Of a stretch of DNA of 64,000 nucleotides, positions 23,592-34,670 are shown piece after piece. Source of the stretch: Mesoplasma grammopterae ATCC 49580 (GTDB lineage Bacteria > Bacillota_I > Bacilli_A > Mycoplasmatales > Mycoplasmataceae); contig NZ_KL370789.1 of the NCBI RefSeq assembly GCF_000701525.1, positions 115,397-179,396 on the forward strand, in the 5' to 3' direction. The notes under the pieces were generated by a model, which was not told the DNA's origin, did no database searches, and worked only from the letters and a program-made list of their open reading frames with translations. A program made the translations under genes and the position numbers. Position 1 is the stretch's first letter. Each line of letters starts with the position of its first letter.

Positions 23592-25553
23592 ATGAAAACT
23601 ATAGAACAAAAATCAATAGATAGTATTAGATTATTAGGTATAGAACAAATCGTTAATGCAAAAAGTGGGCATCCAGGTATGGTCATGAGTGCAGCTCCAG
23701 GCCTACATGAACTTTATATGAATCACTTAAAAATAAATGTAAAAGACCCAAAATGAATAAATAGAGATAGATTTGTTCTATCAGCAGGACATGGAAGTGC
23801 TTTATTATATTCCATTTTATATGCTGCTGGTTTTAATATCAAAATTGAAGATTTAAAAAACTTTAGAAAAATACATTCTATAACACCAGGTCATCCAGAG
23901 ATAGATGTTACTGAAGGAATAGATGTTTCAACAGGTCCGTTAGGTCAAGGATTTGCCATGGGTGTTGGTTTAGCAATTGCGGAAAAGCATTTAAGTGCTA
24001 AATATAACAAAAAAGAAAATAAAATAATTGATCATAAAACTTATATATTATGTGGAGATGCTGATTTGCAAGAAGGAGTAACTCAAGAAGCTATACAATT
24101 AGCAGGAGTTATGAAATTAAACAAACTTATAGTTTTATACGATTCAAATGATGTTCAATTAGATACTAAAGTTAATAATGTTCAAATAGCGAATTATAAA
24201 GAATGATTAAACTCAATGAATTGAAATTACATAAAAGTTGAAGATGGATTTAACCCAGAAAAGATAAATAGCGCTATTAATTTAGCTAAAACATCTGACA
24301 AACCTACTTTAATTGAATTAAAAACTATAATCGGTTATGGACATGACAATCAAGGTACACCAGCTATGCATGGTAATCCATTTAGTAATGAAGATTTATT
24401 TAAAATTAAATCAAAGTTTGAAATAGAACAAGATTTTGATTTAAATGAAGATGTAAAAGAATTTTGAAAAGAGAAATTGAATCTTAGAACTGATAAAGAG
24501 TATTCAGAATGATGCAATCAGAAAGATAAATACTTAATAAATTATCCTGATGATTGAAAAGAATTAAATAACATCAAAGATTTAAAATTAGATGATTTTA
24601 AAGAATTACTGCATAATGAAAGAGAAGCAACAAGAATTTCTTCATTTAAAACTTTAACAAAAATGCAAAATTTATCTGATCATTTAATTGGTGGTTCAGC
24701 AGACTTAAGTGCAGCAACAAAAGTTTTTGGAATTCATGGTGATTTTTCTAATGAAAATCCACTTGGTAACAATATACAATTTGGTGTTAGAGAGTTTGCC
24801 ATGTCATGTATTTCAAATGGTATACAATTGCACAGCAATTTAAAAGCTTTTAATTCTACTTTCCTAGTTTTTTCAGATTATATGAAAAATGGTATAAGAT
24901 TATCAGCTATTCAAAAATTACCTACTTTGTATGTATTTACACATGACTCGCTTGCGGTTGGATTTGATGGTCCTACTCATGAACCTATTGAGCAATTAGC
25001 GGGACTTAGAGCAACACCTAATTTATATAATTTTAGACCTGCTGACATGAAAGAAACTATAGGCGCATATGTTTATGCTTATAATCAAAAAAAAGCACCT
25101 TCTACATTGAATTTTTGTAGACAAGATGTTTCTCAACTAAAAAATACTTGTTGAGAAAAAACTCAAAAAGGAGCATACACTGTTTCAAATAATGAAGAAG
25201 ATTTTGATATTATTTTAATAGCAACTGGTAGTGAGGTTAGTCTTGCACTAGAAGTTTCAGAATTACTAAAAAATGATGACATCATAGCAAAAGTTGTATC
25301 TATGCCATGCATGGAATTATTTGATGAACAAGATGAAGAATATAAAGAATCTATCATACCATCTAATTTTGAGAACGTATGTATTATTGAAGCTGGAGCA
25401 TCATTTGGATGACATAAATATTCAGGTAAAAAAGGTAAGTTATTTACCGTTGATATATTTGGTCATTCTGGAAATGGTGAAGATGTAATGAAAACTTTTG
25501 GATTCGAAAAAGAATCAATAAGATTAGAATTAAAAAAATATTTAAAAAAATAA
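23592..25553 (+). CDS. tkt: Transketolase (operon copy)
   Basis: A 653-aa transketolase, which transfers two-carbon units between sugar phosphates using thiamine diphosphate. Motifs include [30 protein letters not shown], the cofactor motif GDADLQEG (GDA in place of the more usual GDG), and in the second half FTHDSLAVGFDGPTHEP. A second transketolase lies at 58581-60548. This copy sits in the sugar PTS operon behind an epimerase, so it is probably for catabolism of the imported sugar. GAGGAAA precedes the ATG. Several TGA codons encode Trp. A terminator follows. Confidence 0.93.
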
Positions 25554-25564
25554 GAATACAAAAC

Positions 25565-25608
25565 AAAAAATGATTGATTCAAAAAAATTTTAGAATCAAT
25601 CATTTTTT
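25565..25608 (+). terminator. Rho-independent terminator of the ascorbate-type PTS operon
   Basis: A 16-base arm (25565-25580) pairs perfectly with 25593-25608 around a 12-base loop; the 3' arm ends in six T. It follows the transketolase stop by a few bases. Confidence 0.9.
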
Positions 25609-25700
25609 ATTATTTTAAATATAAATTAACTTAGGTATTTATCATTTTTATTTTTTAAGTTAAAATAAACTAAATTAAAGTATTAAAGGCGGAACAAATA

Positions 25701-26717
25701 ATGGAAAATATAAATTACAAAAAAGCAAAGAAACAAATTAGAAAATATAAGTATACTTTTTTAAAAGTTTTAGGAACAATTATTTTATTTCCAATAGTAT
25801 TTATCGTTAGTATAATTCTATCAAAATTCTTTACTCCATACTTATTCAAATATCCAAGGGCAGGTAATGATGAAAACGGACATGAAGTGAATAATTTAAA
25901 TCATTATTTAGCCGATATAAAAGAAAAGAAACTAAAAAATTGAGAACTTACTAAAGATCAAATTGAAGAATTTGAAATAGGATCAAAAGAAGCAAGTATA
26001 AGTTGTTTAATCTTGAAAAATAATTCAAATAAATGAGTTGTTGCATTACATGGATTTAAAAGAAATAAATATATGGGTGTTAGAAACGCAATTCAATTTT
26101 ATAAAAAGGGATATAACGTAATATCATTTGATGCATATGCTCATGGAAAAACATATGGGAAATATTCAGATCTTGGAGTTACTAATTCAAAAGTTTTAAA
26201 TGAAGTTATTAATTGAGTTAAAAATAATAATGATGTTGATGAATTAGGTATTATTGGTGTAAGTATGGGAGCGGCAACAGCTGTTTATTGAGCGCAACAG
26301 TATTATCAAGTAAATAAAATTGATTGATTAATCTCTGATTGTGCATTGACTCAACCAGTAGAACAAATTAGATTTTTTCTTAAAAAATATTTTAAATGAT
26401 TACCTTGATGAATTGCATCTTTTAAAATTAATTGATTCTTCAAGAAATATTCTAAGACTAATTTAAAAGATATGAATTTGCAAAAAAATTTAAATTCATT
26501 TAGAGATTTACCTGTTTTATTTATTCATGGTAAATTAGATTCATTTATTGATTATAATAATTCAATACTTATGTATTGTGAGAAAACAAAAGATTTAGAT
26601 AATAATAAAATTAAAATATTTGATGATTCAGAGCATAGTAGCTCAATAGTTGATCATCAAGATGAATATGTTATAATTACAATTGATTTTGTAAGGGAAA
26701 TAATGAGAAAAAAGTAA
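25701..26717 (+). CDS. Membrane-anchored alpha/beta hydrolase
   Basis: A 338-aa alpha/beta-hydrolase. One membrane helix (about 20-44, VLGTIILFPIVFIVSIIL) probably anchors it. The oxyanion region is VVALHGFKRN, the nucleophile elbow is GVSMG (Ser188), the acid is likely in FIHGKLDSFID, and the His is in DSEHSSS. The substrate is unknown; the family includes esterases and peptidases, often annotated as hydrolase or lysophospholipase in mollicutes. Many TGA codons encode Trp in the middle. AAAGGCGGAAC precedes the ATG. It stands alone between two terminators. Confidence 0.82.
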
Positions 26718-26726
26718 AAAGTAACT

Positions 26727-26750
26727 AAACACCAAATGGTGTTTTTTATT
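26727..26750 (+). terminator. Rho-independent terminator after the hydrolase gene
   Basis: AAACACCA (26727-26734) pairs with TGGTGTTT with a very tight loop (ACACC/GGTGT with AAAT between is the likely real stem), followed by a T-run. Confidence 0.75.
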
Positions 26751-26765
26751 TTAACTTTAAAGAAA

Positions 26766-26793
26766 TTCAATTTAATCATAAAATAAGTATAAT
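26766..26793 (+). promoter_or_regulatory. Promoter of the gntR-type gene
   Basis: TTCAAT (26766-26771) and a perfect TATAAT (26788-26793), 16 bases apart. The -10 box overlaps an upstream in-frame ATG at 26792, which argues that translation starts at 26819. Confidence 0.6.
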
Positions 26794-26818
26794 GATATTA
26801 GAAATGAGGTTTTTTCAA

Positions 26819-27490
26819 ATGGATCATGATTATATATATTCTTACATTGAAAATAAAATACTAAGTAATGAATTTAGTGCAGATCAAAAAATGCTTTCAG
26901 AAAATCAAATATGCATAAAATTTAATGTTTCAAGAACTTTAGCTAGAGATGTTTACAAGGAATTAGTAGTTGATGGTTATCTGTATAGTATTCATGGTAA
27001 AGGATATTTTGTAAATGACAAAAAATACTGAATGAAAAATATAGGATTAGATAAAAAGTATCCTCATTCAGAATATAAAAATGAAATTCTTGACTTCAAA
27101 ATTGAATTACCTAATTGATTTATTGAAAATTATAAATTAAATAAAAATGATTATAATTGTTTTACAAAAGCAAGATATTTAAATAATAAACAAAGACATT
27201 TATCATATGTTTTTTTGAATAATAAACTAATTTTAAATATGGATCTTAAAGAAATAAAAAAATCAGTTGTTAATTATCTAAAGAAAGATTTTGAATTTAA
27301 AAAATCATATAATTTTATCAAAATAGAAAAAGCTACAAAATTTGATGCTGATTTTTTTAGTATTAATAAAAATGATTTTATTGTTTGTCAATATTCAGTA
27401 ATTTATCATAATGATGAAATAGTATTGCAATGCTCATTAGATAAAAGACCAATTGAATATTTAAATTTTGGATACATAGCAAACGTTTAA
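26819..27490 (+). CDS. GntR-family transcriptional regulator
   Basis: A 223-aa regulator with an N-terminal winged helix (LSENQICIKFNVSRTLARDVY, then GYLYSIHGKGYFV), typical of the GntR/HutC group, and a C-terminal effector domain of UTRA type. The start at 26819 is chosen because GAGGT lies eight bases upstream and the -10 box covers the earlier ATG at 26792. Two TGA codons encode Trp. It lies just before a GH31 glycosidase and a PTS permease, which it probably regulates. An inverted repeat at 27494-27507 is a candidate operator. Confidence 0.82.
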
Positions 27491-27493
27491 AAT

Positions 27494-27507
27494 CTTGTTA
27501 CTACAAG
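27494..27507. promoter_or_regulatory. Candidate GntR operator
   Basis: CTTGT-TACT-ACAAG, a perfect 5-bp inverted repeat, sits just upstream of a possible promoter (TATAAT at 27530-27535) of the GH31-PTS operon and right after the GntR gene. Position makes it a plausible operator. Confidence 0.4.
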
Positions 27508-27555
27508 TTACACTCACTAAAACCAATTTTATAATAATAATGTGAGGTGACAAAA

Positions 27556-29814
27556 ATGTCTATAAGAGATAATATAACAAAAAAACAATATGCATATAAC
27601 TGTGTAGAACATGAAAGAATTTTTTCTATTGAGTCAAACTATGCTATTGCATTAAGATTAAGTGACGTTTGAGAAGAAGGCAATAAGCTTTATGTGGAAG
27701 TTACTTTTAATAATTTTCAAAAAGCTTATTTATCATTTGCTGAATATGAAAACGGAATAGTTAATATAAGATATTGACAAAAACAAATCCCAGTAAATAG
27801 ATATTATGATAAAAACCATGAAAACATGGTAACAACAAAAATAGAATATAAAAATGATAAAAATGAAATAGCAATTTCATTAAAAAATGGTGAAAAAATT
27901 ATCATTACAAAAAACAAATTCCAATTGGCATTAGTAGACGCTAATGGTGAGATAAAAACAAAGACTTCTTTAAGACCAGGATGAGATCATTTAGAAGGAT
28001 ATTGCACACCACCTTTAGGATTTAAAATTGATGATAATATTCAAAAGCCATTTATGACAATGCAGTTAGCTAGTGAAGAGTTAATTTATGGATTAGGTGA
28101 AAAATTTAACAATTTTGTTAAAAACGGTGTTCAATCAACTATTTTTAATGTAGATAATGAAGCTGTTTCAAATGGTGATTATGCTTATTCAGGAATACCT
28201 TTAGTATATTCTTCAAAAAATTGAGGATTACTATTAAATACAGCTCATAAAACAGAGTGAGAAATTGGTTCACCAACAACCGAAAGTTTATCATTTATGT
28301 CTACAGAAGAATGTTTAGATATAATTCTATTTTCAGGAGATTCATTAAAAGATTTAGTTAAACAATATACTTTATTTACAGGTAGAATAACTGGTGTTCC
28401 AGATGAAGCCTATGGATTATGATTAAACAGACTTTATTATCATAATAAAAAAGAATTATTCACTGAAATTGAAAATTCAATAAAAAATCAGTATCCAATA
28501 GATGTATTTACATTGGATCCAAAATGAATCAAAAATAGATATACAAAATCATGTAATTTTGAATTCAATGATGATCAATTTGGAGATTTAGAAACAATGC
28601 TTAGTGAAGTTCACGAAAAAGGATTTAAAATGTGTTTCTGAATAAACCCTTATTTACAAATAGATAATTCTGAAATGTGAAATGAAGTTTACGAAAAAGG
28701 TTATCATGTAAAAAAAGCTGATGGAAGTATTGCACATATTTGAAGTGGTTTTGGTAATTACCAAGAAACAGCTTCAGCTATAGATTTAACAAATCCAGAT
28801 GCTGTTGTATATTGAAAAAATAAAATAAAAGATTTAATGTACAAAGGTGTAGATTTTATTAAAACTGATTATGGTGATAGTGTTGATGAAGACGCTGTAA
28901 TGTTTAACGGTGAAAAAGGAACAAGTTTTAAAAATGGTTATGCTGAATTATATCTAAGATATGTTTATGAAGCAACTCAAGAAGTGAAAGGTATAGATAA
29001 AGGTTTCTGTTTATCAAGACCTGGATATATTGGAACACAAAAATATGTTGGAAAATGAGCTGGAGATTCAGCATCAAGTTTTAATGAACTAAAAATGCAA
29101 TTACTTTCTGGTTTATCAAATTCACTTTGTGGAACAGTAATGTGAGGAACTGATATAGGTGGCTTTTTAGATATTAATGCTAATGAAGAAGACTTATATG
29201 CAAGATGATCACAATTTGGTTTATTGACACCTTTTTCAAGATACCATGGTGTTGGAGCTAGAGAACCTTGATATTTTGGAGAAAAAGACTTAAATATTTC
29301 TAGAGAAGCCGCTAAATTAAAAAGACAATTACTTCCTTACTATAAAATCTATGAAAAAGAAGCTATTGAAACAGGATTACCAATAATGAGACCTTTAGTG
29401 CTTGAATTCCCTAATGATACAATTGCCGCTAAAATAGATGATCAATTTATGTTGGGTGAAAATATTATCGTTGCTCCTATTTTAAGTAATAAAAAATATG
29501 AAAGACAAGTTTATTTCCCTGAAGGAAACTGAGTTGATTTTTCAGATAGAAAAATTTATGAAGGTAACAAAAAATATAATATTGATTGTCCAATTGAAAA
29601 AATACTAATCTTTGTTAAAGAAAATTCAATTATACCTATGATAAAAAATCCTATGTATAAATTTAACAATATAGATAATGAAAAAATTAATTTAAGAATC
29701 TATGGAAATGTTTTAAATGAAACATTAAAATTTAGAATAAATGACAAAGACTACTCTGTTGAAGTGAGAGACAACAAAATAGTTAATGAAAATGAAAAAT
29801 TCGAAGTAGAATAA
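27556..29814 (+). CDS. Glycoside hydrolase family 31 alpha-glycosidase
   Basis: A 752-aa GH31 enzyme (alpha-glucosidase/alpha-xylosidase). The nucleophile is Asp438 in FIKTDYGDS and the acid/base is Asp504 in KWAGDSAS; the 66-residue gap equals that in YicI alpha-xylosidase (Asp416/Asp482 from memory). Substrate-binding segments include YGLGEKFNNF, FTLDPKWI, and MWGTDIGGF. There is no signal peptide, so it acts in the cytoplasm on a sugar delivered by the adjacent PTS. Many TGA codons encode Trp. GTGAGGTG precedes the ATG. The next gene begins 10 bases after its stop. Confidence 0.92.
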
Positions 29815-29824
29815 GGTGAAATTT

Positions 29825-32389
29825 ATGGCAGAAAGCAAAAACATTAAAATTTATGCTCCCGTAGATTGTCATGTAGAAGATATAAAAGAATTAAATGATG
29901 GGGTTTTTAGTGAAGGTTTACTTGGAATGGGTATTTTCTTTGAACCAAAGAACAATAAAATTTGTTCTCCAGTTTATGGAAAATGTGTTCAAATATTCCA
30001 TACAAAACATGCTATTCATTTTGAAGATTCAAATGGTAATATTTTATTAATGCATATTGGTATTGATTCAGTTCAATTAAATGGTGAAGGGTTTGATTTA
30101 AAAATACAACCTGGACAAACTGTTGAACCAAAAACTGAAGTTGTAGATGTTAATTTTAAATTATTTGAAAAAAATAATATTATAAAATCAACACCAATAG
30201 TTATTGAACAAGATCAAAAGTATGATTATAAAATAATATTCTTAAAACCTGGTGAATATAAAAAAGGTGATTTAATTTTAGAAATTGAAAAAACAATTAA
30301 AACTGAAACAAATATTGAAAAAGAAGAAATCAACTTATTGGATGATCAAGGTAATACATTACCTATAATTTTTCAAGATAAATGAGAAGGTTTATCAGCT
30401 GAAGTATTAAAAGCGATTCAATCAAAAGATAATGTTGTTAATATTAACAACTGCAACACTAGATTGAGATTACAAATCAAAGATACATCAATAATAAATA
30501 CTGAAGAAGTTAAAAATAATAGATGAGTTAAAGGTGTTAACCTAAAAGGAAATGAACTACAAATAATTATAGGTCCGGATGCTTATAAACTTAAAGACAC
30601 ATTCACCGAATTTATAAATAAAAAACAAGTTAGTTTAAAAACTAAAGCACCTACTGAATCATTTAAGTCAAAGTTTATTAAAATTGTTAATGGTGTTTTA
30701 GTACCTGTTGTGCCTGTTATCTGTGCAGCATCATTTATTACTTTAGTAAAAACTATATTAGAAACAACTGGAGTTATTGACAGTGTTTCATTAAACTATA
30801 TTTTTAGTAACAATGAAAGCTTAATCAATGGTGGCATAAAAATACTATCTGACTATGGATTGGTGACTGGTTTATTCTTTATTTTAAGTCAAACTGCTTG
30901 GGCATTTGTTGGAATATATTTTAGTTACTCTACAGTCAAGTTTTTAAAAGGTAACGAAATAATGGGTATTTTAATTGGACTTACTTTAATTTGTCCATTC
31001 TTATTTGGAGGAGCAAAATGAGATCTTTTCTCACTTGGAAATTGAACTTTTAGTGTAACAGCTTATCCTTCATCTATATTACCACATATATTTGTTGGTG
31101 TAGTATACGTTTACTTTGATAGATGAGTAAGAAAATGAATGCCAGTTAGTGTAGATTTAATTTTTAGACACTCACTAACTTATGCAGTTTCACTATTATC
31201 AGTATTTTTATTTGCTGGACCATTATTGGCTTTAGTTGAAAGCGGGTTATATTTTGTTATTATTGATGGTTTAGCTAATATACCATATGGTATTGGAACT
31301 GGTATATTTGGTTTATTATGACAACCACTTGTTTTAACAGGTATGCACGCAGCATTCTATATTCCTATTAATCAACAAATCGGTGAAGGAACACCTTTAG
31401 TTTTAGGAACTGTTAAAGAAATCGGTTCTCTTGGTCAATTTGGAGCATGTTTTGCATTATTATTTATTACTAAAAATTCAAATTTAAAACAAGTAGCAGT
31501 TTCAGCAGCTCCGCCTGCATTATTAGGAATAACAGAACCCGCAATTTATGGTTGCAACTTAGTTAAAGTTACACCATTTATAGCAGGATGTATTGGATCA
31601 GGAATTGGTGGTATCTATTATGGTGTAACTAACACCCAATTGTATGCAATTGGTAATGGTGTTTTATGTGCAATAGGTGCTATTCCTGGTGGAACAATGA
31701 ATCTAGTTAACTGTTTAATTGGATTTGTAATTACAATAGGTTCTGCATTTGTTATTACTTTATTTTTATATAAAGAAAGAGTTGATGAACAAAAAGGTAT
31801 CAAAAAAATATATAAAAAAATATCAAGCTTAATTAACCCAAAAAATGAAGCAATAATATCATTTGATACAGAAATTTCAGAAATTTCAGAATTATATTCA
31901 AAAGAAACAAAAGAACAAATTAAACGTTTAGAAGATTTATTATACAAAAAAGGTATTATTGAAAATAAACTTGAAAAAATTAATGTAAAAAAAGATTTAA
32001 AAAAACAAAATTATTCTAAAAAAGCATTAAAAGCTTATAAAAAAGATAACAATGAAAAAGTTATTAAATATAATACTTTATTACAAAATGTTAAATCAAA
32101 TAAAAAAGTTTTAAATGATAAGTTAGAAGAATACATTAGAGAGATTTTAGAATTAAATAGTCAATATAATAAAATAACAATTAAAGCAAAAGAAATAACT
32201 AATGAATCAGTTGACAGACTAGTTATGATCACTAATAAGTCAGAATTTAATGAAATAAAAAACAATTTTAATCATCTAATTATGGCTTTAGAAAATAATG
32301 CATTAAATCTGCCTAAAAACAATGAAGAATTATTTAACTTTAGCGCATATATTAAAAAACAAAGAAAGTTAAATAAAATAAATGTTTAA
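29825..32389 (+). CDS. PTS IIABC permease, glucose/beta-glucoside family, with long C-terminal tail
   Basis: An 854-aa PTS transporter. The N-terminal IIA (crr-like) domain has active His77 in LLMHIGIDSV; the IIB domain has Cys210 in NNCNTRLRL; the IIC membrane domain runs from about 290 to 655 (such as GVLVPVVPVICAASF and GITEPAIYGCNL). IIA at the N-terminus is unusual compared with the common B-C-A order. After the last membrane helix there is a Lys/Glu-rich tail of about 200 residues, likely helical. AAGGTGA precedes ATG 29825 by five bases. With the GH31 enzyme it forms a disaccharide uptake and cleavage unit. Confidence 0.92.
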
Positions 32390-32430
32390 TATTAAAAAAC
32401 TAGAAAAATAATTTCTAGTTTTTTAATATT
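32388..32430. terminator. Bidirectional terminator between the PTS and PadR genes
   Basis: A 19-base arm (32388-32406) pairs perfectly with 32412-32430 around a 5-base loop. Both flanks of the stem give A/T runs, so it can serve the rightward PTS gene and the leftward PadR gene. Confidence 0.9.
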
Positions 32431-32433
32431 CAA

Positions 32434-32742
32434 TTACTCTGATACTAAAGAATTAACTTTTTCTGAAATATCTTTTCATGCTATTTTTTGATTATTCAAT
32501 TGCTCTCTACCAAGAGAAGTAATTTTATAACATTTTCTCATTGGCCCACTTGAAGATTCTTCAAAGAAATGTTCACAAAATCCTTTATCAACTAATTTCT
32601 TAAATATTGCATAAGTTGTTGATTCATTAGTTTCAACAACTTCATTAAGTTTTTTATTTAATTCATAAGCATAGAAAGTTTTTTGCGATAGAAAGTTCAG
32701 CACCAACATCTCCAATATACCTTTTTTAAGTTCTTTATCCAT
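32434..32742 (-). CDS. PadR-family transcriptional regulator
   Basis: A 102-aa winged-helix regulator. The N-terminus LKKGILEMLVLNFLSQKTFYAYEL and the wing TYAIFKKLVDKGF...SGPMRKCYKIT are typical of PadR proteins. One TGA near residue 89 encodes Trp. It starts four bases after the stop of the DUF1700-like membrane protein and has no clear ribosome site, suggesting translational coupling. PadR and DUF1700 genes commonly pair; PadR normally comes first, here it is second. Confidence 0.88.
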
Positions 32743-32746
32743 AATA

Positions 32747-33886
32747 CTAAAATCTTACAATAATATTTTCAACAGGTATATTATTAATTTTAAAGTTATA
32801 TGCTATTTCGTATTTAATTGGTGTAATTGAAAGGAATTTAGCATTTCAAGGTGCTGTAATTTTAAATTTTAAATAAAGTCTTCCTGAGTCATAAGAACTA
32901 TTTTCATTTTTTTCTCAATAACTAGCTTCTGATTGTTCAGTTATTTTAAACTCATTACCCAAACTTTTTTTAATGTTAAAATGCTTTTGAATTGATATTT
33001 GATTATCTGATAAGTTTATATCCTGTTTAGCTTCAAAAATTGTTCAAGGAGTTAAACCTCAATCAAAATCAATGTAAATTTTTGATTCAGATGTAAATTC
33101 TGATTCTTTTCCAGCAAAAGCATTAGATATTGTTTCATCTAAATCAAATTTTTCAACTTCATTATGATTTAGATAATTTCCTGATAAAACTGATCCATAT
33201 ATACTTTGACTTCCAACAGTTGATGTTATAACCCCAATACCACCTATGCTTCCACCAATAATTATCATTATAAGCATTAGTCTACTTAAAATTTTCTTTT
33301 TATCTTTAGTTTCATTAGTTTTACCAGATCACTTGTTAAAAATAACCTTAACAGTTAAGTAAGAAGAATTACTTAGAAAAAAGAAGAATATTGCAACAAT
33401 TACACCAATACCCATAACCCCAATCGCTAGTGGTAATACCACTAAGAACTCATAATTAATAAATGCTATAACTAATGCCACAGGAATTAAAATAATAATT
33501 CCAACAAAAGTTAGAAAAAAGATGAAAGATAACAATATTGCCATTATTGAATAAATAAATCCAAAGATTTTTATAAATGTATTATTTATAGATTTAATTC
33601 AAGAAGAAGTCACTTCAGATTTATTATTAACTATTTTAATTTTAGTTATATCTGATTTAGATTTTTTAATCACTTCAAATTCTTCATAAAGCTCTTTTGC
33701 TATTTCATCAATAGGTCTTAAACCTAATAAAATTTCATTAGGTGATTTATTTAATGATAATTCTTCATTTCATAAATCTCGATAGTTTTCAATTATGTCT
33801 TTGCGATCTGATGTTTTTAATCCAGAAAGCTTTTTAGATAAAAGATTTAATCATTTATCCATGATTTTAGTTGTTTTTTTATTCAT
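32747..33886 (-). CDS. DUF1700-like (HAAS) membrane protein
   Basis: A 379-aa protein. The N-terminal region (DRKDIIENYRDLW...NEILLGLRPIDEIAKELYE) resembles the DUF1700/HAAS domain found next to PadR regulators. The middle has two or three membrane segments (such as ILLSFIFFLTFVGIIILIPVALVIAF and LMLIMIIIGGSIGGIGV), and the C-terminal ~130 residues look like an extracytoplasmic beta-rich domain. AAAGGAAAA precedes the ATG at 33886. Several TGA codons encode Trp. Such proteins are thought to sense the envelope; function here is inferred. Confidence 0.75.
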
Positions 33887-33916
33887 TTTTATATTTTCCT
33901 TTTGCTTTCAAGGATA

Positions 33917-33945
33917 ATCATATACTAACTATTCTACATTATCAA
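33917..33945 (-). promoter_or_regulatory. Promoter of the DUF1700-padR operon
   Basis: On the minus strand TTGATA (33945-33940) and TATGAT (33922-33917) are separated by exactly 17 bases, about 30 bases before the start codon. This is a good sigma-70-type promoter. Confidence 0.65.
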
Positions 33946-34003
33946 GTACTCTACAATAAAAAAATAATTTAATACATAAATTTAAATTTTATTAATAAGT
34001 TTT

Positions 34004-34558
34004 TTATTTATCAAATTTAATTTTTACTTGATCTACTAAATCGATTTCATTACCACACATATTTATTTCATTTTTAAAATTAGCTTGATAGTTTTTAGTT
34101 AAGTTTTTATACAAAAAGTTTATATTAACTTGATTATCTGAAATATTATCTAAAATAATTGGTTTAAAATGAGATATTTGATTTCTTAATTCGCGAATAC
34201 CATCAAATTCATTACGAGAAATGATAGGTCTATCATTATATGCACTTTGAATTTTATTTAAGTGTTTGAAATATAGATTTTGAGCTTCACTCATGTTAAC
34301 GTTTTCTTTTAAAAAGAATTCTACGTCTCTAACATCACAATTCATTAAAACAGCTCTTATGTACTCTTCAAAGAAACAAATATAACGATAAAGAATATAT
34401 TTAAGTCTTAAATCATATTGAATAACAGCAGCTATTTTAGAATATTCATCAGTATTTAAGTATTTAGCTATGTATTGATGATATTCAACACCTTTAAGTT
34501 CTTTATATTTATTATATGAATCTATTTCATTTTGATTTTTAAATTTTATTTCAATCAT
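34004..34558 (-). CDS. Abi-like HEPN-domain protein
   Basis: A 184-aa all-helical protein. LRLKYILYRYICFFEEYIRAVL and RELRNQISHFKPI match the pattern of Abi_2/AbiD-like abortive-infection proteins. RNQISH gives an R-x4-H motif, the HEPN RNase signature. Members act as RNases that stop growth of phage-infected cells. It has no TGA codon. It is divergent from recD2, with a perfect 7-bp inverted repeat between them (34618-34633). No antitoxin-like gene is adjacent. The family call is by motif only. Confidence 0.65.
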   Translation of the reverse strand: MIEIKFKNQNEIDSYNKYKELKGVEYHQYIAKYLNTDEYSKIAAVIQYDLRLKYILYRYICFFEEYIRAVLMNCDVRDVEFFLKENVNMSEAQNLYFKHLNKIQSAYNDRPIISRNEFDGIRELRNQISHFKPIILDNISDNQVNINFLYKNLTKNYQANFKNEINMCGNEIDLVDQVKIKFDK

Positions 34559-34617
34559 AGTATCTCCGATATCATAATTATCACATATTAAATTTAAATT
34601 TATTCAAAAAATAAAAT

Positions 34618-34633
34618 GTTAGTTTTAACTAAC
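34618..34633. promoter_or_regulatory. Perfect inverted repeat between the HEPN gene and recD2
   Basis: GTTAGTT-TT-AACTAAC, a 16-base dyad, lies just upstream of a TATAAA box (34640-34645) for recD2. Its place in the shared upstream region suggests an operator for either gene. Confidence 0.45.
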
Positions 34634-34670
34634 TTTTGTTATAAAATATATAAATATAAAGGGTGAGAAG

